The notes beneath the pieces are model-generated. The model ran no database searches. It was given only the letters and a program-made list of their open reading frames with translations, and was not told the DNA's origin. DNA of 64,000 bases from Entoloma clypeatum (lineage: Eukaryota; Basidiomycota; Agaricomycetes; Agaricales; Entolomataceae), in NCBI GenBank assembly GCA_963565915.1, contig OY751486.1, positions 1,984,001 through 2,048,000 on the forward strand. Reading direction: 5' to 3'. Both the position numbers and the translations under genes were made by a program. This document shows, in pieces, positions 42,890 through 54,705 of the stretch (positions are counted from its first letter, which is position 1; each line of letters opens with the position of its first letter).

Positions 42890-45800
42890 CGCTTGCCTTG
42901 TATAACTGCAGACAATAGAACTTATGTCATCCCTGCCAAGCGAGCCACTGCGTCAACTAAGATTGTGAAGGGAGACAAACCTCTGAAATGATGAGAGATC
43001 AGGCTGTTAGCTCAGCTCAAAACACGACGAGGACCAAAGGTCATTCGACCTGAGGTTGATAGCGGATGTGAACGCACATGCATCCATCCCAGAATAGTAC
43101 ATGAACAGAACCTCCCCACGCGAGGAATACCGCCCATAGCAATCCTAAATGCGGATGGATCACCAAATCGACAACAGAAAGCGAACCAACTTGCCGAAGT
43201 CAAGCTAGATTTGGGAGCACATCAGGAAACCATGGAAGCAATGGTACTGGACATTGGGAGAACAGACATGCTCTTGGAACATGACTGGTTGGTACACCAC
43301 AACCCTACGATCAATTGGACAACCGGCGCTGTAACGTTCAACTGGTGCCCAACAACATGCCGAACCAAACATTTGGATTTCAGGGTTAATCTTGATGGTC
43401 GCAAAGACCGGGTTCGCATGGTTGAGGTGCGCGACAAAGATGCACCCAAGAAGTCGGATCAGAAATGGAAGCCCAGAGACCCTATTCTGGAAGCTGTCAC
43501 TCCCACATCACCTCCCACAACCAAATGACCCTCATACACTGATTGTTTTGCTCACCTCTTTGAGAAGGAGAACTTTAATAAGATCCCAAAGGAAAGGAAA
43601 TGGGACCATGGTATCGAACTTACGCTGGACGCACCAAAGGAACTAGGGGAAAATACATATCCCATGACACAAAAGAAACAAGAGGAATTGGACACATTCA
43701 TCAACGAGGGTCTAGCAACTGGAAAGATCTGTCCATCCAAATCCCCTTATGCCTCCCCTTGCTTCCTCATCAACAAGAAGGATGGTTCCAAACGATTGGT
43801 ACAAGATTACCGCATGGTCAACAAATTTACAGTCAAAGACAAGTTCCCATTCCCATGCATCTCCGATCTCTTGGATGTGCTGAAAGATACAGTCTACTTC
43901 AATAAGATGGACATCATGTGGGGTTACAACAACGTCCTGATTAAGGAAGGCAATGAATGAAAGGCTGCCTTCCTCACCAGTCGAGGATTGTTCGAACCAT
44001 TGGTCATGTTTTTTGGCCTTTGCAACTCCCTGGGAACGTTCTCTCAGATGATGGCTAGTCTATTCTGGGACCAGATCCGCCAACACATCTGTGTGATCTA
44101 CATGGATGACATTGTGGTTATTGGTAAAACCAAGGAAGAACTCACACAAAACACTGAAGAAATTCTGCAGATCCTATCGGACAATGACTTGTTCCTGAAG
44201 GAAAAGAAGTATTTCTGGGAAGTAACAAAATGCCCCATATTGGGATATGTTGTGGGTGAAGGACATGTTGAGATGGAAACCGAGAAGGTGGATATGATCC
44301 GAAACTGGTGAGCACCCACATCAAAAAAGAAAGTCCAGAAGTTCCTTGGGTTTGCTTACTTCTATCGACACTTCATTAAAGGATACTCAAACATCGCGAA
44401 ACCACTTACTGCGCTCACAGGCGGCACTACGTTTACTTGGGGACCAACAGAACAAAAGGCATTTGAAGGTCTCATACAGACGATCACATCAGCACCAGTC
44501 TTGGTATTACCAAAACCAGATGGACAGTTCAGGGTTGAAACCGATGCATTGGGCTATGCAATTGGGGCTGTACTCTCTCAAAAATTGTGTTCTTGTCGCG
44601 GACCATGTCTGCGGCCGAACAAAATTACGAGATATATGACAAAGAGCTCTTGGCAGTCATGGAGGCACTGAAAGACTGGAGACACTATCTGCTTGAAGCC
44701 AGGGAACGCTTTGAGATCTTAACTGATCACAAGAACCTGGAGTATTTCTGCCATCCTCAAGACCTAAATCAACGACAAAGGCACTGGAAGATGAAGTTAC
44801 AAGACTATGACTTCGAATTACGGCATGTGCCTGGCAAGACAAATGCAAAAGCGGACATCCTGTTGCGCTTACCCTGGTATGAAACGGAACTCGAACCACA
44901 AGACAGTGACCAAATGCTCAAGGAAGGACTATTCTTGAAACAATTGGAATCAGAAGATGTGGTACATATGGAGATGTTCACAGAGGAACAATTCTTTGAA
45001 GAGGGTAAAACATCTGATTCCGTCAAGATTGGAAATGTCACAACCATCGAAAATCTGTGGATCGCACGCATCAAGGGTTCAAACCGCATGGAGACAGAAG
45101 TAGCCCAGGGTCTGAAGAAGAATCCTCATTGGTATCAACAGGAAAACGGCATCACATATGCAGGCGAACGAGTCTATGTTCCACCAGATCCACAACTGCG
45201 TCAAGAACTGATGTTTGAGTCACATGATGCACCAGTGGCTGGACATCCAGGACAGTATTGGACCTACTATCCTGCATGATGTGAAGAAGTATGTGAAGAG
45301 TTGTGACACCTGTCAATGCAACAAGATCAACAGACAGAAATGACATGCTCCACTACACCCCCATGCAGCACCAAGTCATCCATGGGAAGACATAGGGATT
45401 GACGTCGTGGGACCGATACCAGAGTCTGATGGAAAGAATGCGATTCTGGTTATCACGGATAGACATTTGAAGATGCTCCATCTCATTCCAACAACCATGG
45501 AATTATTGGCTGAAGGATTAGCCAAGATCTATCGGGATCAGATATGAAAGCTTCATGGGATCCCCAAGAAGATCATCAGTGACAGGGGACCACAGTTCAC
45601 CACGAAGTTCATGGAGATACTTTGCCACATGTTAGGGATCAAAAGGAATCTGTCCACCGCATACTATCCACATACTGATGGACAGGCCGAACGATCGCAT
45701 CAGGAAACAGAAGCGTTCTTATGAAACTTCGTCAACCATCTGCAAGATGATTGGGCTGAATGGATCGCAATTGCCGAATTCTAGTACAATGACAAAGAGC

Positions 45801-46414
45801 ATCAGGCGACAAAGCACACACCATTCTACCTCAACTATGGTTTATATCCTTGGAAGGGAGAACTTGTGTTGGAAGACACCAACCCGGCTGCCAACGACTT
45901 CTTGAAAAAACTCAAACAGGCACAGGATCAGATGAAGAAGACAGTTGACACACAACGGAGTCCGTCTCAGAACTACCGCATCGGAGACAAGGTGTGGCTG
46001 GAAGGGACTAACATCAGGACTAACCGTCCCTCGAAGAAACTTGACGCACTCCGACATGGACCATTCAAAGTCCTAGAGAAGAAAGGGGCTAGCGCATACC
46101 TTCTTGATCTTCCGAATACTTGGAAAATGATTCACCCTGTGTTCAACAAGACCCTGTTGTCACCATATGAAACCCCAAAGTATGCCATCCAGAAGAAGAA
46201 ACCAGCTCCTGATCCGATCATCATTGAAGGACAAGAAGAGTATCATGTGTCCACAATCCTAGACTCTCCAAAGTTCTGTGGAAAGATCCAGTACCTCGTC
46301 CAGTGGGAAGGATATGGCCCAGAAGAGAACACATGGGAATCTCGAACCAATGTTCAGAACGCTCAAGATTTTATCCGTGATTTCCATCGGCAGAACCCGT
46401 CATGCCCACAATAA
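42890..46414 (+). pseudogene. Gypsy A' pol
   Basis: The same domain order as A: protease (MLLEHDWLVHHNP), RT (VIYMDDIVV at 44,095-44,121), RNase H (DKELLAVMEALKDWRHYL), integrase, and chromodomain ending at 46,414. Many nonsense codons are CpG or G to A type: TGA for TGG in GNE*KAAFL (43,958), TGA for CGA in RNW*APTS (44,309). A 30-odd bp loss at about 45,260 removes the start of the integrase zinc region. From about 45,345 to 46,675 it appears identical to copy A, including its three integrase stops. Confidence 0.9.
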
Positions 46415-46546
46415 AAGACAACTTTCAAAATCCATGACAGTATTGACCTCATCAGTCAACCACACACTGAGTTCCCCACTCTAGTCTCTTCCCTGCCCAA
46501 TATAGCCTCCCCGTTCTTCTTTTATCTCTCAACCATCCTCGCCACC

Positions 46547-46894
46547 ATGTCTACCACCAACATCAACCCTGCCATCGCTGCCCTCATGAACGAAGCACTC
46601 TCCATGAGAGACCAAATTCATGCCCTTGAAACTTCCCTTGCCGACCTCCTTCATTGACAGATGCATATCCGGCTTCACTCGTTGTCCAACCTCCCTGTCG
46701 CCCTGAGTCCCGAGAAAAAACAAATACTCGGAAATTACACCAGCATCCTTGTCATTGAGAATCGACATATTCAGCTGGCTATCAAAGGCCTCGAACTTGC
46801 CGTTGCCATCAATGAGGAGTTAATATATGATTGGAGCCTCAAGGAGAGTCCGAACTGGTCCGATCCCAACAACAATGAGGGATGGGGACAATGA
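46547..46894 (+). pseudogene. Gypsy A' third ORF
   Basis: The same 116-position ORF as in copy A, with the same TGA at codon 37. It has a few substitutions only in its last 75 codons (VALSPEKKQ, ELIYDWS, SDPNNNEG). Sequence homology stops at about 46,903, and no 3' LTR follows, so A' is 3'-truncated. Confidence 0.6.
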
Positions 46895-46903
46895 CTCTCT
46901 GCA

Positions 46904-48105
46904 TAATATTCTAGATATTCATAGTCCAATTTCATTGGTCCAAGGCTTGTTTTGAAGCTACAACTGAGTGGAATACATTTCTAGCTTGTATATAAACTCT
47001 TGCTCAGAGTCACAAAGGTTAAGAATTAAGTGAAACATGGTGAAAACATAGCTAAAACATATGACTACAGTGTTATTTTTTTGTATCTGTGTTTACAGTG
47101 CTATTTTTGCTGTGTTATTTTTGTTATATCTGCATGCCTCTCGTTGCGGAGTGAGCAATGGGTGGATGCGTCGATTCAACGTTGGATGATGCGTGTGTGT
47201 CGCGTGTCAAATGTGTCAAATATATGTAAACAAACTCAAAAAACATCGCATTTCTCCTTAATATGGCTAACAGAAGGAAGTAAGCTTACAGACTATATCA
47301 ATTATGTACCAGAGTATCATATGTCAATAAATATGTATTTATTTCATGAATCTTCGCCACAGATTTGAGCATATAGCGATGTGACACTTTACACCAAACA
47401 ACAGTAAACAACATGCAAATGCATCGCGCAGGCACGCACGGTACCTTCCTCATGATCTAATAATAGTTTAACATGATAGAACTCATCAATATATATGTAC
47501 TCACCTTCTGAAACACCTTGTATAATTTTAGATCTCTAGATAAGATAGAAATGATGAAATGTGCATATTTCAGTAAAAGTGTTATATCTCCACAATGAAT
47601 GCACCAAATTTGAAAAACAGAGGTGCTGTGGGGTCCACTGAATGAGGAGAATCCAAAGCTGAAGTAAAACTTTCTGGTCAAATTTTCGACCTATTTTGCT
47701 TATATTCACCTTATTAAGTCCTTGAATTTTATTTGCATGGTCTGAATAGGTTTACATACAATGTTGCAATAGTATATATTTACTACATGTAGTTTAAAGG
47801 GGTTGTGGAAAGAAGAAAGTGAGAAAATGATGTTTTTTGTGTTTGAGGTAACTCATGATGCACTGTTTATCATGATTTACAATGTGATTTGATACATCAA
47901 TTTGCTGCCCAGACTCTCTACCATACATGGCTCATGTATCTATCTAACTGTATATATACTTCTTATTTCCTAAATCAGTTAATAAGTATATTTGAGGCCT
48001 GTGATGCATGGTTTGGGCATTGAAGCCGCGAGTTTCAATGACACACTTGCTCGGCAATCACCGAAAGTTGAAACCATAAGTCAACGGCCAGCGAAGCATT
48101 CCCAC
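46904..48105. other. AT-rich, no gene recognised
   Basis: About 1.2 kb without motif-bearing frames. The longest ORF (47,030-47,368) reads as low-quality sequence with no domain, so I do not call it. Possibly old transposon DNA. Confidence 0.5.
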
Positions 48106-48500
48106 AGTTCTTTTTATCCCCCACCTCCATTCCATATGGCCACCACCTCCGCCCAACGCCCACCACTTGTGGCCAACGGCCCGCTATCACCCCCTCTAGC
48201 GTCCAACAGCCTACTTTCACGGACAACGGCCTCCAATCACGCCCAATGCCTCCACCCATGCCCAACGGCGTCGACTCGCGCCCAATGGCCCCTCCTGTGT
48301 CCAACAGCCTTCACCCACGCCCAACGGCCCCTCCTGTGCCCAACAGCCCCCTCTCGTGCCCAACAGCGTCCCTTCATGCTCAATGGCATCCCTTTGCCCC
48401 CAACGGCCTCCACTCATGCCCAACAGTGTCCCTTTGTGCTCAATGGTGTCCCTTCGCCCCCAACGGCCTCCACCCATGCCCAATGTGTTGAACAGCCTCC
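48106..48500. repeat. Minisatellite of ~21-bp CCCAACGGCCTCCACTCATG units
   Basis: About 18 degenerate units, many spaced by 21 or 42 bp, varying CCCAACGGC/CCCAACAGC/CTCAATGGC with TCC-rich linkers. The same unit type is inside the hAT-like MITE at 31.5-31.8 kb. Here it is followed by a GGTCCGGTCC-rich stretch at 48,570-48,655, parallel to the GAACCGAACC blocks of that MITE, so a related element probably lies here. Confidence 0.75.
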
Positions 48501-48685
48501 GTTCATGCCGAACGGCTACCACTCCCACACATATATATATTTAGCCACCATGTATAATTAATCGACCCACCAAACTGGTTCTGACCGGTGCAGACCGGTT
48601 CGGTCCACCATCCATGGGTCCGATGGTCCGGTCCTGAGTGGTCCGGTCCGGTTTTTTGCCCTTTTCTCATATATGAAGACCGGTC

Positions 48686-49477
48686 TTGGTCTCAGTCTAT
48701 GCCCCTCAGAGGCAAAAAAAGAACCAAACCAAACCCTCAAACACTACTGTCATCGGTCACACCAATTCAGAAAACTGCGCCTCCACCGCCGCAGCAACCA
48801 CAAGGGTTTTGGTCACAGCTTTTGGACTCATCACACAATTGCTCACCCTGTTTGCTTCTCTAGTACCAATCTGGAAAGCCAATCAGGAAAGCACAAAGGC
48901 AATTGCCGACGCAGTCATTCAAATGGCTGGACGACCCCAGGCACAGGCACAGGGACAAACTACCGGCAGATCTAGATCCACTCAAATCAAATTCCCCACA
49001 CCGGACCCCTTTGATGGCAAACTGGAACAAGCGGGAAAATGGTTAATGAGCATGGTCTTTTACCTTGAAGGAGTACAGGAGAACAACAACATGCAAAAAA
49101 TCTGGTTTGCATTATCACTAATCAAAGGAGGAAAAGCGGACAAAGGCAAGGCCCCGGAACGATCATCCAATACCAATCAGAAACCTCAGGCACTGGCTGT
49201 CACAGCGGTACTGAAGGCCCCTGATGCCATGGACGTCGATCGGACTAAAAGGCCAATCACATGTTATAACTGCCAAGAAACCAGACACATCGCCAAAGAC
49301 TGCAAAAAGCCCAAAAAGCAGCACTTTGCAAGACGTCAGGAAGCAGTACCGGTGGCATCAACCTCAAAAGTTGAAGAAATAAAGGACATTAGCGCGGATG
49401 TAATTATGCAACAGATCGCTGCCATGCAGGATCAAATGGACATTATTGCAAAGGGTTTTCAGCAGGGCAGCAAGTGA
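48686..49477 (+). pseudogene. Gypsy C gag, shortened
   Basis: Ty3 gag of a third family, read as 263 codons. A capsid start IKFPTPDPFDGKLEQAGKWL is followed too soon by IWFALSLIKGGKADKGKAPE, so most of the capsid is deleted. Nucleocapsid knuckle CYNCQETRHIAKDC, where the usual Gly before His is changed to Arg. Ends KGFQQGSK with a 4-base overlap to the protease ORF. Start codon uncertain. Confidence 0.75.
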
Positions 49478-51494
49478 GCACGGACTTGCCACATTCTAGT
49501 AACCTAGTTAGGAACAATTCATTTGTATCTATCCCATCCCTTGTAAATAATGAAGATTATAGCTCAAACGTTCCTACCTACATGCGCTTTAACTACAGGC
49601 CTGCAAGCGGCACTCCTGAATTTATTGTGCAACAGCTGATAAATCAAAGAATTGATCATGCCACAGCCACATTGAAAACCTGGGTGCATGGATCAAGAAG
49701 AAATGAGGCAACACCTGAAACGGTTCAGCTCTTAAATCACCTGGACGACACAAAAGTGATTGATGCCTTGGTTGAGTTGGCACAGCCACAAAATTTTATC
49801 CGATCAGTAAACAGGGGGAATCAGTTAGATATTCCCTTGACAATGTTTACGCTTGACAACAAACAATCTTTCACAATGAGAGCTTTACTTGACTCTGGGT
49901 GCACGGGGTCCTGTATTGATCAAGAGTTTGTGAATAAGAATCACATATCAACAAAAAAATATCCAATCCCACTCATGGTATATAATGCGGATGGCACTGA
50001 AAATGCTGGAGGACGGATAGAAGAGTATGTTGATGTGATGATTAAAGTAAAGAATCACCAAGAAAGATTACAATTTGCAGTATCATCTCTTGGGAAAACA
50101 GAAGTCTTTATTTGGCATGAGTGGCTGAAGTTCCACAACCCGGATATTGACTGGAAAACCGGATCTGTCCAATTCACAAGATGTCCTGCGGAGTATCTAC
50201 CAGATGAACTGCCAGAAGGATGTGAAGACGAAGATGCCACTCTGTTCTTGGAAGACCAGGAACATTTGATAGTGGTCGACTTGGAAGCTCAGCTGTTGAT
50301 ATGTGTGATGACTTAGGTAAAAGAGTTCGTTGAAGAAAAGGATCTTAAAGATAAGATTCCTCAAGAGTATTGGGAATTCTTAAATGTCTTCGAAAAGAAG
50401 TTGTTCCATGAAATGCCACCAGAAAGAGAATGGGATCATGCTATCGAACTGATACCCGACGTCAAACCACTGGACTGCAAGATTTACCCCTTGAGTCAGT
50501 CAGAACAGAAACAGCTCGACAAATTCTTAGATGAAAATCTGTCGACTGGAAGGATTAGACCATCAAAGTCACTGATGGCATCACCATTCTTTTTTATCAA
50601 GAAAAAAGATGGAACCCTGAGACTGGTATACGATTATCGGAAACTAAATGAAATAACAGTAAAAAACAGGTACTCTTTGCCGCTCATTCAGGAACTGGTA
50701 GACAAGTTATCCGGAGCACATTACTTCTCTAAGTTTGATGTACGATGGGGATATACTGTAACAATGTCAGAATCAAAGAAGGAGATGAATGGAAAGTGGC
50801 ATTCCAAACCAACCGAGGATTGTTCGAACCCTTAGTAATGTTCTTTGGGTAACAAATTCACCAAGCATGTTTCAAACAATGATGAACCCGCTTTTCAAAG
50901 ATATGATTGATGAAGGCTTTGTCATCATATATATGGACAATATACTGGTATTTTCAAAAACACTAGCAGAACACAAGATTCACATCAGGAGAGTATTGGA
51001 AAGGTTATGAGAAAATAAATTATTCTTGAAACCAGAAAAATGTGTCTTTAGCACCCAAGAAGTGGACTTTTTGGGATTGATTGTATCAGAAAATTTGGTT
51101 AAAGTAGATCCAAAGAAAATAGAGGCAATTAAAGATTGGCCAATACCAACAGTCAAAAGAGAAATACAACAATTCCTGGGATTTTGTAATTTCTATCGAC
51201 GATTTATAGAAGGATATTCAAAAGTGGCAAAACCCCTTGATGAATTAATGGGAAAAACAGAATGGTGTTGGAAAAAGGAACAACAAGATGCCTTTGATGA
51301 ATTAAAGAGACACTTGTCGACAACACCCATTCTATCAATGCCAAGAAATGACAGAACATTCAGAGTAGAGGTGGACACCTAGCGTTTATATCAAAATCTC
51401 TCAATAGTGCAGAAAGAAACTATGAGATTTATGACAAAGAATTACTGGCAGTAATGATAGTGTTAGAAGAATGGTGCCAAAATATATTAAATAA
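49474..51494 (+). pseudogene. Gypsy C pol: protease and RT, decayed
   Basis: Protease LLDSGCTGSCIDQEFV at 49,885-49,935 and FIWHEWLKFHNPDIDW. RT begins MPPEREWDHAIELIPD (50,411), LRLVYDYRKLNEITVKNRY, then a frameshift after FDVRWGYTV (about 50,765). The active-site box reads IIYMDNILVF instead of YMDD, a G to A change that removes the second catalytic Asp. FLGFCNFYRRFIEGYSKVA follows, then RNase H start RNYEIYDKELLAVMIVLEEW, broken off at about 51,494. Stops at 50,315, 51,008 and 51,380. Confidence 0.82.
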
Positions 51495-52305
51495 TGGAGT
51501 TAGACTATATTCAACTGTTTAGAGTTGAATAGCAAGAAGCAATGATCAGTTCTGTTGTTCTATTCTATAGTGCCATACTTGTTCCAATGCTTGATGGAAC
51601 AATCTGGCTGTTTCAGAGCTTGTACAGCTTGTATTTCACCTTTTTTTCAGTGTACACATAATCATTTCAGTGGAGAGAGGTTGACTCATAACATTGACAA
51701 GAGTTTGGACCTCTTTATCACTTGTATGTATCTCTTAAAGTGTACTAAAGCACGAAACACAGTTATTGTTACAAGAGAAAAATATAAAAACATGACCTCC
51801 ACATGCTCAAAACAGGATTAAAGTATGAATTCTAGACAACAGTAATAAAAATACAAATATCACATGTGATTTAATACCACACACAGCTAGTACTGAGCAT
51901 AAAACAGATCCTATTATATCAAGCAGCAGCAACAGCTTTAACCATAAAAAACCATGGACTAATGGGTCACAACTTGGTCTATGTATCATATACTACCTTC
52001 TATTACAGTCCTTTGGTCTTATTTGAGGTATTCAGTGAAGTTATGCAATGAAAATACTCAGTTTCTGTGTTTTTGAAACACACTCACATACTGTAATTGT
52101 CCCAATGAGTCCCTAGATTGAATTGCATATATCTCCATAGGGAGTAATCCAAATCATGTGATTGTTGGTTCCCCTGGTAGCCCTGGTCCAATGCTTCCTG
52201 TCGCTTACCAACACTTCAGTGATCCCTTTATTGCCTGCCATGCTATATAGCAAATAGTCAAAAGGTGCCAAACATTGGGACAATTTTGTGAGTCACTGTA
52301 TGTCA
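51495..52305. mobile_element. Insert in gypsy C containing a diverged Tc1-family end
   Basis: It replaces most of RNase H and the N-terminal half of integrase. 52,098-52,303 aligns with the long right end of the Tc1 elements (GTCCCAATGAGTCCCTAGAT ... AAACATTGGGACAATTTTG, then AGTCACTGTA), at about 65-70% by eye. The rest, 51,495-52,097, has no recognisable coding sequence. Probably a decayed relative of the Tc1 family with an associated deletion. Confidence 0.6.
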
Positions 52306-53227
52306 TATCATTGGAATAAGACAAAACATCTCCACGGCATACCATCCACAAACAGATGGACAGACTGAAAGGGTCAATCAGGAAATCAAACAATATCTAA
52401 GAATATTCATCAACCACAAACAAGATGATTGGTTTGAGTGGTTGGCCATGGCAGAATTCGCTTATAACAATAAAACAAGTTCAGCCACAGGAGTCACACC
52501 ATTCTTCTTAGAACGAGGACAACATCCATGAATGGGGTGGGAACCAAATAGGTCAGAAAAGCGACCAGAAGCAGAGGAATTTGCAAAACAAATGGCCAAA
52601 TCGCATGAAGAAGCAGAAGCGGCACTAAAGCAGGCGGCTGAAGCTATGAAATGGACCTTTGATAAAAATAAAGGACCTGTGCACACGTATAAAGAAGGCA
52701 ACTTAGTATATGTTGAGGCAAGCCATATAAAGACTGGACGCCCTGCCAAGATATTTGATGACTGACGTCTTGGCCCCTTTCCGATTGTGAGAAAGGTCAG
52801 ACATGCATCATATAAAGTTGAACTGCCAAAAGTGTGGCAGCACTTTGACATTTTCCACGAATCACTCCTCACTCCCTTCATACCCGCACAATATGCTTCA
52901 CAACAAAAACCACCACCACCCCCACCTGAGGTGATTAACAGAGAAACTTGATATGAAATCAAGAAAATACTAGATTCAAGAGTCAGGGGATGCGGATTAC
53001 AATATCTGGTAAAGTGGAGCAGATATCCTATTGAAGAACGCTCATGGAAACCAGCATCTACTATCAAGATTGACGCGCCAATTGCAGTAGAAGAATTCCA
53101 TGCAAACCATCCATCAGCGCCAAGACCAATCAACATTCGATTGAACTTCATTCCATACGAAAACCTTACCGCTACCCAACAAACAACCGAGTGGACAGAA
53201 GGAAGATGGAACGAGAATTCATCGTAA
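52306..53227 (+). pseudogene. Gypsy C integrase C-terminal half and chromodomain
   Basis: NISTAYHPQTDGQTERVNQE (integrase core, third acidic region after it), WLAMAEFAYNNKTSSATGVT, TYKEGNLVYVEASHIKTGRP (GPY/F-like module, with GPFPIVRKV), then chromodomain YEIKKILDSRVRGCGLQYLV...YPIEERSWKPAS (52,950-53,060). In-frame stops at 52,529, 52,762 and 52,949, at least two of CGA to TGA type. Ends NENSS at 53,226. Confidence 0.82.
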
Positions 53228-53387
53228 TGATTGTTTCTACGCGATAATGGTGGGGCTTATGATAGCCATGTGGGTAACGGCAGCAAGGTATAAAGAAATA
53301 TGAGAAAACTACCAAGCAAGGCTCATACAAGAATGTGAGATGGAACTTGAAGAGATTGTGAGGGCACAATCTTAAGGGGGGGGGTGA

Positions 53388-53754
53388 TGTTACAAACACT
53401 TTTCCATCTTTTCCCTTATCTTATCTTATCTGATCTGATCATAGATAATCTCATCTTATCCAGATACATGGACACGGCATGGTAGATGCACAGTAAAGCA
53501 CAGTACTTATGCAGCCTCAGTACCTCATGGACGATGCATGTTGAGTACCACAACAGTAGTTTACATCAGCAGACCATGGATCGTCCTCATGTATACCATA
53601 TGTTTAGTAGTAGTATATAAGGTAGATAGTTTGAACATGGAACCCCAGTCTTGAGCTGGTTTCTACCGCTTCAAACCTCATTCTAAGTCCTTTCCCATCG
53701 TTCCATGTTTCCTCTCTCGCAAGGCCTGAGTGTTGGTGTTTAGTGTTGCTAACA
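53388..53754 (+). repeat. Gypsy C 3' LTR (probable limits)
   Basis: Preceded by a G-rich polypurine tract at 53,374-53,384. Starts TGTTACAAACAC, has CTTATCTTATCTTATCTGATC near the start and TATATAAGGTAG at about 53,614, and probably ends GTTGCTAACA at 53,754, giving about 367 bp, similar to the solo LTR at 29.8 kb. The right limit is not confirmed because the 5' LTR is absent. Confidence 0.6.
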
Positions 53755-54705
53755 GCAAGACAAGGTGAGGAAGGTAGAAAATAGCCGAGCCGAAAGCGGG
53801 GAGGGTCCTGAGGGCCAGGGGGGATATATTTGATTGTTGTTGATGGCGACGTGGAGTCATGGGAGGCAGGAGGAGCTGAGGTGGGGCGCGGGAAGCATTC
53901 TAAGAACGCAACAAGAAGCTTTGATCATTGTTGAACAAGGAGCTGTTGAAGCAAGAGCAGCTGAGAGCCATTGGGACTGAGCGACGGCTCTTGAGAGATA
54001 GGAGGAGCCAAGGTGAGGTGCGGAAAGGGTTCTAAGAATGCAATGAAGAAGCTTTTATTGTTGTTGATGGCGACGAGGAGCTGTGAAAGTAAGAGCGGCC
54101 TGGCAAAAAGCGCGATGGAGAAGCATTGATTGCTGTTGAGCCGTCAAAGCAAGAGCAGCTGATGGTGAGATCCTGAGAGCCATCGGGACCGAGCAATGGC
54201 CCTTGATGGCAGCCGGCAGCCATTGGTGCAGGAGGGACTTGGAAGAACAAGTGAAGTTGGCAGAGCATTGGCGAGAAGTTAAGAGACAAGGTGGGTTTTA
54301 GCGAATTTGAGCCTCATGAGGCTGGAACAGTCCCACGGGTGCCATCAGCCTGATGAGGCTTATTAAGTGGGCACATGAGGTGAGAACCCACTGACCCAAA
54401 GAGGCAGGGGCCAAACAGTGCCAACTTCCTCACACGGCTATTATTTTCATCACCACATATTCTCAAGATTAAGTGGAGAGTATTGAAGCCAGGAAGCTAG
54501 GCTGTACAATGGTAAAAGAATCAAGTCATTTGAGGCAGTGGATGTACTGGTCACCCATAGTCAGCAGCATGACTGCTGTAAAAACTGGGTTTGAAACACT
54601 GAAGCTGACCAAGCACCTCATGGGCGTGGTGTGAAACAGCGTGGACTTGACTTGTCTTCACCAGTGTCCACGATATTCGATATACCCCATATACCCCTGC
54701 CGAAA
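53755..54705. other. Intergenic, with imperfect ~130-bp repeats
   Basis: Between about 53,850 and 54,230 at least three imperfect units share GGAGGAGCTGAGGTG, TTCTAAGAAYGCAA, GAAGC-TTT-ATTGTTG and GAGAGCCATYGGGACYGAGC. No ORF of note. The 400 bp before the BTB gene hold no obvious TATA box. Confidence 0.6.

Noticed and set aside
47030..47368. 112-codon ORF with a hydrophobic start
   Set aside because: AT-rich, no motif, no intron or homology signal, and surrounded by decayed repeats.
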